DNA of 64,000 nucleotides from positions 62,001 through 126,000 of the forward strand of contig NZ_JOEI01000010.1 of assembly GCF_000718095.1 (NCBI RefSeq), read 5' to 3'. The notes under the pieces are model-generated. The model did no database searches. It saw nothing but the letters and a program-made list of their open reading frames with translations, and had not been told where the DNA came from. Position 1 is the stretch's first letter, and each line of letters starts with the position of its first letter. Source of the DNA: Streptomyces scopuliridis RB72 (GTDB lineage Bacteria > Actinomycetota > Actinomycetes > Streptomycetales > Streptomycetaceae). Positions 44,362 through 52,483 of this stretch are shown piece by piece. The position numbers and the translations under genes are program-made.

Positions 44362-45816
44362 ATGACGCATACCCCAACACCTGCCACAGCACCTGCCGCA
44401 GCGGGTGGCGGTACGCCGTCGAAGCCGTGGTGGCGGCAGTTGTATGTGCAGGTGCTCGTGGCGATCGTCATCGGGATCTTCCTGGGCTGGCGATGGCCGG
44501 ATCTCGCCTCCTCGATGGAGCCGATCGGCACCACCTTCATCGCCGCGATGAAGATGCTGATCGGGCCCATCGTGTTCCTGACCATCATCGGCGGGGTCGC
44601 CGGCGTCGCGGATCTGAAGAAGGTCGGCCTGACGGGGATCAAGGCCCTGACCTACTTCCAACTGGGCACCATCGTCGCGCTTCTGACGGGCCTGGTAGCC
44701 ATCAACGTCTTCCGTCTCGGCGACGGTGTGCACGCCGATCCGTCCGCGATCGCCACATCGGGCCCGGCCGACGCGTATATCGAGAGCGGTGAGCATCAGC
44801 GCTGGTGGGAGTTTCTGACGAACCTCGTGCCGCACAGCTTCTTCGGCGCGTTCGTCGAGGGGGACATCCTGCAAGTCATCTTCCTCGCCGTGATCTTCGG
44901 GATCGCGCTCAAGAGTGTGGGCAAGGTCGGTGAGCCGATCATCGCGAGCGTGAACCGCCTGACCGAGGTGGTGTTCAAGGTGCTGGCCTTCGTCATGAAG
45001 GCCGCACCGCTGGGCGCGTTCGGCGCGATGTCCTACGCGATCGGTACGTTCGGACTCTCCACCCTGACCAGTCTCGGTTCGCTGATCCTGCTGTTCTACG
45101 TCACGTCGATCCTGTTCGTCGTCGTGGGGCTGGGAGCGGTTCTGGCGGCCTTCGTGAAGCTGAACATCTTCCAGTTGTTCCGCTACTTCAAGGAAGAGTT
45201 CTTCCTGATCCTGGGCACGTCGACGGCCGAACCGGCGCTGCCGGGCCTGATGCGCAAGCTGCAGTTCATGGGCGTGGAGAAGTCCACGGTCGGTCTCGTC
45301 GTACCGACCGGCTACAGCTTCAACCTCGACGGCGCGGCCATCTACCTGTCCCTGGCCACGCTTTACATAGCCCAGGCCACGGACACCGCGTTGTCGATCG
45401 GGCAGCAGCTGGGGCTGCTCGCGGTGATGCTGCTGACGTCGAAGGGGGCCGCGGGCGTGGCCGGCGGCGGCTTCATCGCGCTGACGGCAACGCTGTCGAC
45501 GGTGGGCCACGTTCCGGCTGCCGGGATCATGCTGATCTTCGGCATCGACAAGTTCATGTCGGAGTGCCGGGCCCTGGTCAACTTCTACGGCAACGCGGTC
45601 GCCACACTCTTCGTGGCCAAGTGGGAGAACAATCTCGACGTGGAGCGTGCCCGCGCGGTGCTCGGCAGGCACGACATACCCGGTCCGGCTCACGGCGAGG
45701 ACGGGCACGCAGGCGGCGATCCCGACGGCTCAAGCGCGCAGGGGGAGATACGCGGCGGCGGGCCGGTCACCGGCGCCGCGGCTCCGGACGCGCGCCAGGA
45801 GGTGGCGCCACGATGA
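44362..45816 (+). CDS. dctA: Dicarboxylate:cation symporter, DctA type
   Basis: This is a 484-residue DAACS-family transporter. KPWWRQLYVQVLVAIVIGIF starts helix 1, MKMLIGPIVFLTIIGGVAGV lies near residue 60, and the substrate/cation site motifs are ILGTSTAEPALPGLMRKL and PTGYSFNLDGAAIYLSLATL. The last 45 residues are a hydrophilic Gly/Asp/Ala tail. It imports C4-dicarboxylates such as succinate and malate, probably tartrate here, since a tartrate dehydrogenase follows the next regulator. The start is fixed by a strong GGAGGAGG. Confidence 0.92.
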   Translation: MTHTPTPATAPAAAGGGTPSKPWWRQLYVQVLVAIVIGIFLGWRWPDLASSMEPIGTTFIAAMKMLIGPIVFLTIIGGVAGVADLKKVGLTGIKALTYFQLGTIVALLTGLVAINVFRLGDGVHADPSAIATSGPADAYIESGEHQRWWEFLTNLVPHSFFGAFVEGDILQVIFLAVIFGIALKSVGKVGEPIIASVNRLTEVVFKVLAFVMKAAPLGAFGAMSYAIGTFGLSTLTSLGSLILLFYVTSILFVVVGLGAVLAAFVKLNIFQLFRYFKEEFFLILGTSTAEPALPGLMRKLQFMGVEKSTVGLVVPTGYSFNLDGAAIYLSLATLYIAQATDTALSIGQQLGLLAVMLLTSKGAAGVAGGGFIALTATLSTVGHVPAAGIMLIFGIDKFMSECRALVNFYGNAVATLFVAKWENNLDVERARAVLGRHDIPGPAHGEDGHAGGDPDGSSAQGEIRGGGPVTGAAAPDARQEVAPR

Positions 45817-46133
45817 CGTCGGTCGAGCCCGTCACGGCCGCCCTGGGCATGAGGGAAAACACCGTCCCGATCGAAGCCGCGCAGATCTGCGGCCTCGGCG
45901 TCCTGCCCCACGGACGCAAAGCGCCGCTGACCACGACCAGTTACGGGCTGGGCGAGGCTGTACGGCATGCGGACACGCCATCGCGAGCAAGTGGATCACC
46001 GGTCCCCCGCCACCACCGCAGCCCGGCTGCGGCACGGCGCACCTGCCCCCGGGTAGCCGCTGTCGGATCGATAGGCTGTGCCTGTCGATCGTGGATCCGC
46101 CGGCGGAGGTGCCATGGACGCCAGGCAACTTGA
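45813..46133 (+). CDS. Short coupled ORF, uncertain
   Basis: An ATG overlaps the transporter stop (ATGA) and opens 106 codons: MTSVEPVTAALGMRENTVPI, EAAQICGLGVLPHGRKAPLT and so on. The first 55 residues look protein-like; the remainder is Arg/Pro/Ser-rich and runs over the start of the LysR gene, suggesting a frame broken near 45980. It may be a remnant or a small coupled protein. Not recognised. Confidence 0.3.
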   Translation: MTSVEPVTAALGMRENTVPIEAAQICGLGVLPHGRKAPLTTTSYGLGEAVRHADTPSRASGSPVPRHHRSPAAARRTCPRVAAVGSIGCACRSWIRRRRCHGRQAT

Positions 46134-47019
46134 ATACTTCCTCGCCATCGTCGAGCACGGCGGCTTCAGCAAGGCCGCCGCGGCGCTGCACGTAGCGCAG
46201 CCGTCGTTGTCCCAGGCGATGGCCAATCTTGAGGCGGACCTCGGGGTCGCGCTCTTTCACCGGGTGGGCCGCGGGGTCGTCCTCAGCGAGGCGGGTACGG
46301 AACTGCTCGGCCCCAGCCGCCGGGTCCTGCGCGACATGGCGGCCGTACGGGACACGGCCGCCTCCCTGTCCGGACTGCGCCGCGGCACCGTGGAGGTGGC
46401 GTCCATGCCCTCCCCGGGCATCGAACCGCTGAGCACCCTCATCCACCGTTTCAGCGAGCTGCACCCGGGGGTGACCGTGAGCACACAGGCCGCGTTCACC
46501 CCCGAAGAGGTCGTCTCCCTGGTCCGCGGTGGTGCCTGCGAACTCGGCCTGCTCGGCTCGGCCGAACCCGTCACCGCCCCCGGTGTGGATGTTCTGCCGG
46601 TCGAGGAGCAGCCGTTCGTCGTGGTCGCCGCTCCCGGCGGAACGATCCGGGATGACGTCGCGATCCGTTCCGGCGACCTGGCGGGCCACAAACTCATCGC
46701 CTCCCGGCCCGGCAGTCTCATGCGCGACATCGTCGACGACATCACGGCCGGAGGCACCGGCACCGAGATCGTCACCGTCGTCGACCACCGCACCTCCATT
46801 CTTCCCCTCGTCCTGACCGGGGTCGGCGTCGCCGTGCTGCCGTCGTCGTGGACACGGCTGGCCAGACGCTGCGGAGCCGTCGTCGCACCGATAGAGAACG
46901 CCGCCTTTCTGCATGTCGCCATGGTCAGTCTGCCCGCCCACCTGACCCCCGCCGCACGCTCGTTCCTGGAGCTGACCCACTCCCTCGCCCGCCGGCGAAC
47001 GCGGATCTTCACCCCCTGA
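46114..47019 (+). CDS. LysR-family regulator
   Basis: This is a 301-residue protein. The N-terminal HTH is MDARQLEYFLAIVEHGGFSK-AAAALHVAQPSLSQAMANLE, with a LysR-type effector domain after it. The ATG at 46114 has GGCGGAGG about 7 bp upstream. It stands between a DctA-type transporter and a tartrate dehydrogenase gene on the same strand and probably activates them in response to tartrate or a related acid; that is inference from context. Confidence 0.9.
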   Translation: MDARQLEYFLAIVEHGGFSKAAAALHVAQPSLSQAMANLEADLGVALFHRVGRGVVLSEAGTELLGPSRRVLRDMAAVRDTAASLSGLRRGTVEVASMPSPGIEPLSTLIHRFSELHPGVTVSTQAAFTPEEVVSLVRGGACELGLLGSAEPVTAPGVDVLPVEEQPFVVVAAPGGTIRDDVAIRSGDLAGHKLIASRPGSLMRDIVDDITAGGTGTEIVTVVDHRTSILPLVLTGVGVAVLPSSWTRLARRCGAVVAPIENAAFLHVAMVSLPAHLTPAARSFLELTHSLARRRTRIFTP

Positions 47020-47180
47020 GACACCCGCTCCGGCGACGCGTCGAACCACAACACCCCTGTGGCCCAACCCATCGGCCGCGCCTATGGGTCGCATCGGAAC
47101 CACGTCTTGGACGGGCTTTCACCCCCCTTGTTGACTCGTGAACGAGGAAGAACCCGCCCGAATTCACCCAGGAGGCACCC

Positions 47181-48263
47181 GTGACCAAGCCCCGCACCTT
47201 CCGTATCGCCGCCATCCCCGCCGACGGTGTGGGAACCGAGGTGGTGGCCGCCGGCCGTGCCGTCCTGGACGCCTTGGCCGAGAACTCCGACGGAGCCTTC
47301 GCCTTCGACTGGGAGGAGTTCCCCTGGGGCTGCGACTACTACGGGAAGACCGGCAAGATGATCGACGACGACGGCCTCGAACGGCTCAAGGAGTTCGACG
47401 CGATCTACTTCGGCGCGGTCGGCTGGCCCACCGTCCCCGACCACATCAGCCTGTGGGGACTGCGCCTGAAGATCTGCCAGAACTTCGACCAGTGGGCCAA
47501 CATCCGCCCCGTGCACTTCCTGCCCGGCGTCCAGAGCCCCCTGCGCAAGGCCGACCACACCGAACTCGACTGGGTTGTCGTACGCGAGAACAGCGAGGGC
47601 GAGTACGCGGGGCTCGGCGGCCGTAACCTCTCCGGCCGCGGCCCCGGAGGCGAAGTCGCCATCCAGTCGGCCCTGTTCACCGAAGTAGGGTGCGAGCGCG
47701 TCATGCGCTTCGCGTTCGACCTCGCCCGCACCCGCGACCGGCGCAAGGTCTCCAGCGTCACCAAGAGCAATGCCCAGCAGTACGGCATGGTTCTCTGGGA
47801 CGAGGTGTTCAAGCGCGTCGCCCAGGACTACCCGGACGTGGAGACCGAGAGCGTTCTCGTCGACGCCATGTCGGCGAAGTTCGTCCTGAGGCCCGAGGAC
47901 CTTTCCGTCGTCGTCGCCTCCAACCTCAACGCCGACATCCTCTCCGACCTCGGAAGCGCGCTCGCCGGCAGCCTGGGCCTCGCCGCCAGCGCCAACCTCA
48001 ACCCCGAGCGCCGCTACCCCAGCATGTTCGAGCCGGTCCACGGTTCCGCGCCCGACATCGCCGGACAGGGCCTCGCCAACCCCATCGGAGCCGTCGGCAG
48101 CGCGGCCCTGATGCTGGAGCACTTCGGCCTGCCCGAGCAGGCCGCCCGGCTGAACAGGGCGATCGAGGCGACGACCGCCGCCGGCGTCCTCACCCGCGAC
48201 GTCGGAGGCACCGCCACCACCGAAGACGTCACCAAGGCCCTCATCGGCCACCTGACCAACTAG
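47181..48263 (+). CDS. Tartrate dehydrogenase (isopropylmalate/isocitrate dehydrogenase family)
   Basis: This is a 360-residue beta-decarboxylating dehydrogenase. IPADGVGTEVVAAGRAVLDA, FGAVGWPTVPDHISLWGLRL, KICQNFDQWANIRPVHFLPG, VVRENSEGEYAGLGG (substrate-binding loop), the metal-binding Asp region ASNLNADILSDLGSALAG and FEPVHGSAPDIAGQGLANPI are all present. The WGLRLK segment distinguishes the tartrate/malate type from LeuB. It oxidises tartrate (or D-malate) with NAD. The GTG start has AGGAGG 5 bp upstream. Confidence 0.88.
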   Translation: MTKPRTFRIAAIPADGVGTEVVAAGRAVLDALAENSDGAFAFDWEEFPWGCDYYGKTGKMIDDDGLERLKEFDAIYFGAVGWPTVPDHISLWGLRLKICQNFDQWANIRPVHFLPGVQSPLRKADHTELDWVVVRENSEGEYAGLGGRNLSGRGPGGEVAIQSALFTEVGCERVMRFAFDLARTRDRRKVSSVTKSNAQQYGMVLWDEVFKRVAQDYPDVETESVLVDAMSAKFVLRPEDLSVVVASNLNADILSDLGSALAGSLGLAASANLNPERRYPSMFEPVHGSAPDIAGQGLANPIGAVGSAALMLEHFGLPEQAARLNRAIEATTAAGVLTRDVGGTATTEDVTKALIGHLTN

Positions 48264-48661
48264 GCCCTGTCCGGCCGTCGAGGCGCTCGGCCGGGTGCCC
48301 GCCGCCGTTCTGCCGAGCCTGCGGCGCGGGCCACCCAGGGTCTCCGCGGTCATCGAAACCTCCGCCTCTGTCAGTGACACCGAACTGGGCGGCACGCTCC
48401 TTGAGGTCGTCGCGATTTCCCGTGCCGTGAGCCCCTGTCTCCTCGCGCCCTCCTCGCATGGGACGTGTGGGGGTCACGAGCCCTGTAGGGGCTCATAGGG
48501 GTTGTAGGGGATGAAGTTCATCCTCCGGTTTTCGTAGGATGGCTTTGCCCGAGGGAACACAGAAAGGTGGCGCACCGGAAGTCGCGAACCACGAAGGGGC
48601 GGCCGATTTTCCGACTTCGCCTGCGCATATCTACCAGCGTTGAGGGCCAGGGAGGTCTTGT
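48264..48661. promoter_or_regulatory. Promoter region of the biosynthetic cluster with repeats
   Basis: This 398-bp gap contains three direct copies of TAGGGG (48486, 48496, 48505; spaced 10 and 9 bp). The last runs into GGGGATGAAG (48507-48516), which differs at one base from the E. coli MalT box GGGGA(T/G)GAGG, and into a dyad GGATGAA-G-TTCATCC (48509-48523). The cluster's regulator is a LAL (MalT-like) protein, so these are candidate binding sites. GGGAGG precedes the KAS III start. Confidence 0.55.
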
Positions 48662-49648
48662 ATGCCGGTCGGTGTCTTAGGGGTTGGATTTCATGTTCCA
48701 GAAGTGATCATCGACAACGCGTGTATCAGCGAATGGGCGGACGCCCCGGAAGACTGGGTGGCCCGGCGTACCGGTATTTACGAGAGGCGTTACGCGCCCG
48801 CCGGGGTGGCGACCTCCGATCTCGCCCACGAGGCGGTCACCGACCTGCTCAGCAGAACTCCCGGGATCGAGCGGGACATCGGCCTGGTGATCGTCGCCAC
48901 CGCCACTCCGGATCAGCCGCAGCCCGCGACGGCCGTGGCCCTGCAGAGCCTGCTGGGTCTCGAAGCGGCGGCTTCTTTTGACATCAACGCGGTGTGCTCC
49001 GGGTTCGTCCACGGGCTCACGATCGCCTCCGCGCTGCTCTCTTCGTCCTCCGCCTTCGGTACGTACGCCCTTGTCGTGGGCTCCGACATGTTCTCCTCCG
49101 TCATGGACCGCACCGACCGGAGAACGGTCAGCCTCTTCGGTGACGGCGCCGGTGCCGCGCTGCTCGGACCGGTGCCGGAGGGTTACGGAATCGGCGCGTC
49201 GCGCATGGTGGCGCACGGGAGTCTGCGATCACTGGTGGAGGTGCCGGCCGGTGGTACCAGAAAGCCGTTGACCCCTGAGGCGCGTGCCGCGGGGGAGCAT
49301 CTGTTCAAAATGGACGGAAGGCCCGTCGCGGAGTACGCCCTGCGGGCGCTTCCCGAGGTCATCGGCGCGACTCTGGCGGACGACGGGCTGTCGATCGAGG
49401 ACATCGACCGGTTTATTTTCCATCAGGCCAATGTGCGGTTGCTGGAAAACATCACGTCCCAACTGAAACTGGACCCGGACCGGGTCCCGATGACGGCCCC
49501 GCAGTATGGCAACACGGGGGCGGCTTCCATTCCCATCACGATGCGGGATGCGCAATTACGCAGACCATTCCGACGCGGTGAGCGCATTCTCCTCGCGGCA
49601 GTGGGAGGTGGGATGACGGCGGCGGCAACTGTATTGACCTGGTTCTAG
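48662..49648 (+). CDS. Beta-ketoacyl synthase III (FabH-like condensing enzyme or acyltransferase)
   Basis: This 328-residue protein has the full KAS III triad: Cys112 in FDINAVCSGFVHGL, His254 in FIFHQANVRLLEN and Asn284 in QYGNTGAAS. It also has the N-terminal GVLGVGFHVPEVIIDNACIS and the ERRYAPAGVATSDLAHEA region. KAS III enzymes condense an acyl-CoA starter with malonyl-ACP, and cluster-borne relatives can instead acylate O or N. No ACP, acyltransferase or PKS is nearby. Codons 6 and 299 are TTA (48677, 49556), so translation should need the bldA tRNA. It opens the cluster. Confidence 0.92.
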   Translation: MPVGVLGVGFHVPEVIIDNACISEWADAPEDWVARRTGIYERRYAPAGVATSDLAHEAVTDLLSRTPGIERDIGLVIVATATPDQPQPATAVALQSLLGLEAAASFDINAVCSGFVHGLTIASALLSSSSAFGTYALVVGSDMFSSVMDRTDRRTVSLFGDGAGAALLGPVPEGYGIGASRMVAHGSLRSLVEVPAGGTRKPLTPEARAAGEHLFKMDGRPVAEYALRALPEVIGATLADDGLSIEDIDRFIFHQANVRLLENITSQLKLDPDRVPMTAPQYGNTGAASIPITMRDAQLRRPFRRGERILLAAVGGGMTAAATVLTWF

Positions 49649-49706
49649 TTCTGTCTCCCCCCGGATAGTCATTTGCGATTGAACGCGCCTGAGAAGAGGT
49701 TGGAAA

Positions 49707-51365
49707 GTGACAGTCTTCGAAACCGAGTCGGTAGATGACGCGCTCAATGGCCGGGTGGCCGCCGAGCCCCCCGAGGGCCTGTACGAGGTACTGGACGGCC
49801 GGATGACCTGCGACGAACTCCACGATGTCATCAGGTCGGTGCTCCATGACGACGGCCGGCCCACGACGGAACATACGCTGGAGGTCCTCCAGCCCGGGAA
49901 TTACCGGGTGCGTCTCGGCGACAGCTGCCTGGAGATCCGCAGTCGGCCGCTGCCCGATGTCGCTCCCGACACCCTTGACCACATCCTGCCGGCGGCGGGC
50001 AGCCGCCGGGTGCTGCTCACCACCTCCGGCCCGCTGCCCGACGACATACGCGCCTTGTTCGTCTCCCTGTTGGAGAAGCTGACACTCCGGGGACAGTGCT
50101 ACAGCGAGGCGGAGATCGACTCCATCGTCCGGGCCATGCCGCTGGTCGACCGGTACGCCACGAAGGAACCCGCCCTCGCCGACTGGGCGTTGATCTTCCG
50201 CGACCACTACGTGGAGAACAGCGTGGGCTTCCTGCTCGGCATGGAGCGGGCCGGTCTCGACCCCAACTGGGTCTTCGCGCTCTCCAAGGGGGACCGCACC
50301 CTGCACCGCAGCCGGGTCCACGCCTGGTTTCTGAACCACGGCTATCTGAGCGACGTACTGGACAACTCGGTCATCAATGACACGGCCGACACGGCCGCCC
50401 AGGCGTACGCGCTCGGTGTCAACGAGCGCGTCAACGCCTTCATCCGGCAGGCCCACGCCGCCGGCCGCAAGGTGCTGGTGATCGACGACGGCGGGTTACT
50501 GGCGCAGGGGTACGGAGCGGACGGAGTGCTCACCGAGTACATCGACGCCGCTCTCGAACTGACCGTGAGCGGACTGAAACGTATCGCCAACGCCCCGGGC
50601 GAACTGTCCATCCCGGTACTCAACATGGCCCGTTCGCGCCTGAAGACGATGCTCGGCTACAACGAGATCGCGGACTCCTGTGTCCGGCGCCTTCGCGCCA
50701 TCCTCCCCGGCGAGAAGTTCATCGGCCGGCATGTGCTGATCCTCGGCTTCGGCACGCTGGGAGCGCGCGTGGCGTACGCGCTGCGGTCCCTCGGCTGCCG
50801 GGTGAGCGTGGTGGACACCGACATCCTCGCGCTCATCACGGCCGCGGAACACGGTTTCGAGACCTATCAGACCGCCGCCGAGGCGCTGCGCGGCCACTCC
50901 CCGTTCCTGGTCATCGGCGGCACCGGAGAGCTCGCCATCACCGCCGAGGACCTGCCGCTGCTGCCCGACGGTGTCTATCTCGCCGGGTTCGCCACCAAGG
51001 ACTTCAGCATCCTGAGCGAGGGATTCGAGGGGGTCGAGTCGACGGTCGTGCCGTACGTCGGAGTACGCCACGTCCTGCCCTCGGGAGCCGCGGCAACGGT
51101 GCTGGGCGACGGCCGCTCGCTCAATCTCTTCGAGTACGAGGGGATCGCCAACCGCGGCTACGACGCCTACCGGGCGGGAACGCTGATCGCCGCCAAGACC
51201 CTGTGCCGGGACATCGGTTCGCTCGACCCCGGACTCCATCTGGAGCCGGTGGACCGGGCCATCGACGAGGCCGAGCTGTTCCACGCGTACTACAGCGAGT
51301 ACCTCTCGGGGAAACAGCACCGGACGGCCGCGCCGGAACACCTCCTGACCGCCACCGCCCTGTGA
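49707..51365 (+). CDS. S-adenosylhomocysteine hydrolase-like NAD-binding protein, altered active site
   Basis: This 552-residue protein has a novel-looking N-terminal region (1-130). An SAHH-like two-domain body follows: FRDHYVENSVGFLLGMERAG, VLVIDDGGLLAQGYG (Asp kept), AALELTVSGLKRIAN (Glu284 kept), PVLNMARSRLKTMLGYNEIA, then the NAD fold GRHVLILGFGTLGARVAYAL and SVVDTDILALITAAEHGFET. By eye, the catalytic Lys and Asp of SAHH (from NDSVTKSKFD) are replaced (Arg and Met). It probably binds NAD and oxidises another substrate. Codon 264 is TTA. GTG start with AGAGG upstream; it overlaps the next gene by 4 bp. Confidence 0.8.
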   Translation: MTVFETESVDDALNGRVAAEPPEGLYEVLDGRMTCDELHDVIRSVLHDDGRPTTEHTLEVLQPGNYRVRLGDSCLEIRSRPLPDVAPDTLDHILPAAGSRRVLLTTSGPLPDDIRALFVSLLEKLTLRGQCYSEAEIDSIVRAMPLVDRYATKEPALADWALIFRDHYVENSVGFLLGMERAGLDPNWVFALSKGDRTLHRSRVHAWFLNHGYLSDVLDNSVINDTADTAAQAYALGVNERVNAFIRQAHAAGRKVLVIDDGGLLAQGYGADGVLTEYIDAALELTVSGLKRIANAPGELSIPVLNMARSRLKTMLGYNEIADSCVRRLRAILPGEKFIGRHVLILGFGTLGARVAYALRSLGCRVSVVDTDILALITAAEHGFETYQTAAEALRGHSPFLVIGGTGELAITAEDLPLLPDGVYLAGFATKDFSILSEGFEGVESTVVPYVGVRHVLPSGAAATVLGDGRSLNLFEYEGIANRGYDAYRAGTLIAAKTLCRDIGSLDPGLHLEPVDRAIDEAELFHAYYSEYLSGKQHRTAAPEHLLTATAL

Positions 51366-52471
51366 CAGCGCGCATGTCCAGGACACATGTGTGCGTGGTC
51401 GGTTACGGGGTCGCGGGCCGGCTGCACGAGCGGTTGCTGAGCGCCCTCGGGTTCCTCGTCAGTGTCGTGGACCCCCTGGCCGAGGCGCCTGACACCGGCG
51501 CCCCCCGGTACGACCGCGTGGCGGACGTGCCGCGCGACGTACCGGTCGACGTGTGGTCGGTGTGCTCGCCCACCGCGACGCACCTGGAGACCGTGGCGCA
51601 GGTGCTCGCCCGGGACCCGGCGGCGCGGCTGCTGGTGGAGAAGCCGGTCTGCCGCCCCGGCGAGGGCGCCGGACTCACCGCGCTGCTGGCCGGGTACGAG
51701 CGGGCCCGCCTGGTGGTGATGAACCAGTACCGGCATGCCGAGGCCGCCGCCGTACTGCGCAGTCTGAAGAAGGAGTTCGCGCCCGGGTACCCGGTGAGCG
51801 GCGTCCGGGTCGGATTCGGCAAGGACCGCAGGGAGGACATCGCGGCGGGCCGGTTCGTGGACCACGACTACGGGATCTTCGGCTACGAGTGGCTGCATAT
51901 GCTCGCCCTGGTCAGCGGCGTACTGCCGACCGGGGTGTACGACCGGTATCTGCTCACCGACCCGGCCGAGCACGACGTACGTGTGGCGGTCGACCCGGAA
52001 CTGACCAGCACTGCCGCTCATGAGACCACCACGATCGACGACCTCACCATCGAGCTGTACTCCACCATCGTCGGGCCCGACGCCCATCCGCTCGTGCCCG
52101 CGCCGAAATGGATGGGGCCGTCCCCCGAAGGCGCGGAGAGCAGACAGCGGCTGGTCGAGATCACCGCCGGGCCGGTGCGGTTCACCGTGAAGCTGGATCC
52201 CGTCACGCTGCTCAACGGCACCCCGCTGGCGCGCAATACGCACTGGCTGGCCGTCGAGGGCCCCGACCACCGGAGCGAATGGTTCTTCCACGACTCCCCG
52301 ATGGACAACGCGCTGCGGTGGTCAATGGACGTTCTGCTCACCGGACCCGCCCGCCCCGAGGTCGACCTGCGGCCCATTCACCGCATCAGCCGTCTGGCCG
52401 AGGTGGCCCGGTCCCGCGAAGGACTGCCGCCCACGGCACAACCGCACGCCACCCCCTCCGCCCGTCTGTGA
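51362..52471 (+). CDS. Gfo/Idh/MocA-family oxidoreductase
   Basis: The predicted product is about 369 residues. The NAD(P)-binding Rossmann start is THVCVVGYGVAGRLHERLLS, with VDVWSVCSPTATHLETVAQV and LLVEKPVCRPGEGAG (the conserved EKP) following. The C-terminal sheet domain includes IFGYEWLHMLALVSGVLPTG. Such enzymes oxidise or reduce sugar/cyclitol hydroxyls. The GTG at 51362 overlaps the upstream stop (GTGA); the ATG at 51374 is the alternative. Paired with a second family member two genes on, it suggests a polyol- or sugar-derived substrate. Confidence 0.85.
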   Translation: MTARMSRTHVCVVGYGVAGRLHERLLSALGFLVSVVDPLAEAPDTGAPRYDRVADVPRDVPVDVWSVCSPTATHLETVAQVLARDPAARLLVEKPVCRPGEGAGLTALLAGYERARLVVMNQYRHAEAAAVLRSLKKEFAPGYPVSGVRVGFGKDRREDIAAGRFVDHDYGIFGYEWLHMLALVSGVLPTGVYDRYLLTDPAEHDVRVAVDPELTSTAAHETTTIDDLTIELYSTIVGPDAHPLVPAPKWMGPSPEGAESRQRLVEITAGPVRFTVKLDPVTLLNGTPLARNTHWLAVEGPDHRSEWFFHDSPMDNALRWSMDVLLTGPARPEVDLRPIHRISRLAEVARSREGLPPTAQPHATPSARL

Positions 52472-52483
52472 GGTCATCCGCTC

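Noticed and set aside
48295..48498. Short ORF between tartrate dehydrogenase and KAS III
   Set aside because: No ribosome-binding site or recognisable protein features, and it overlaps the repeat-bearing promoter region.
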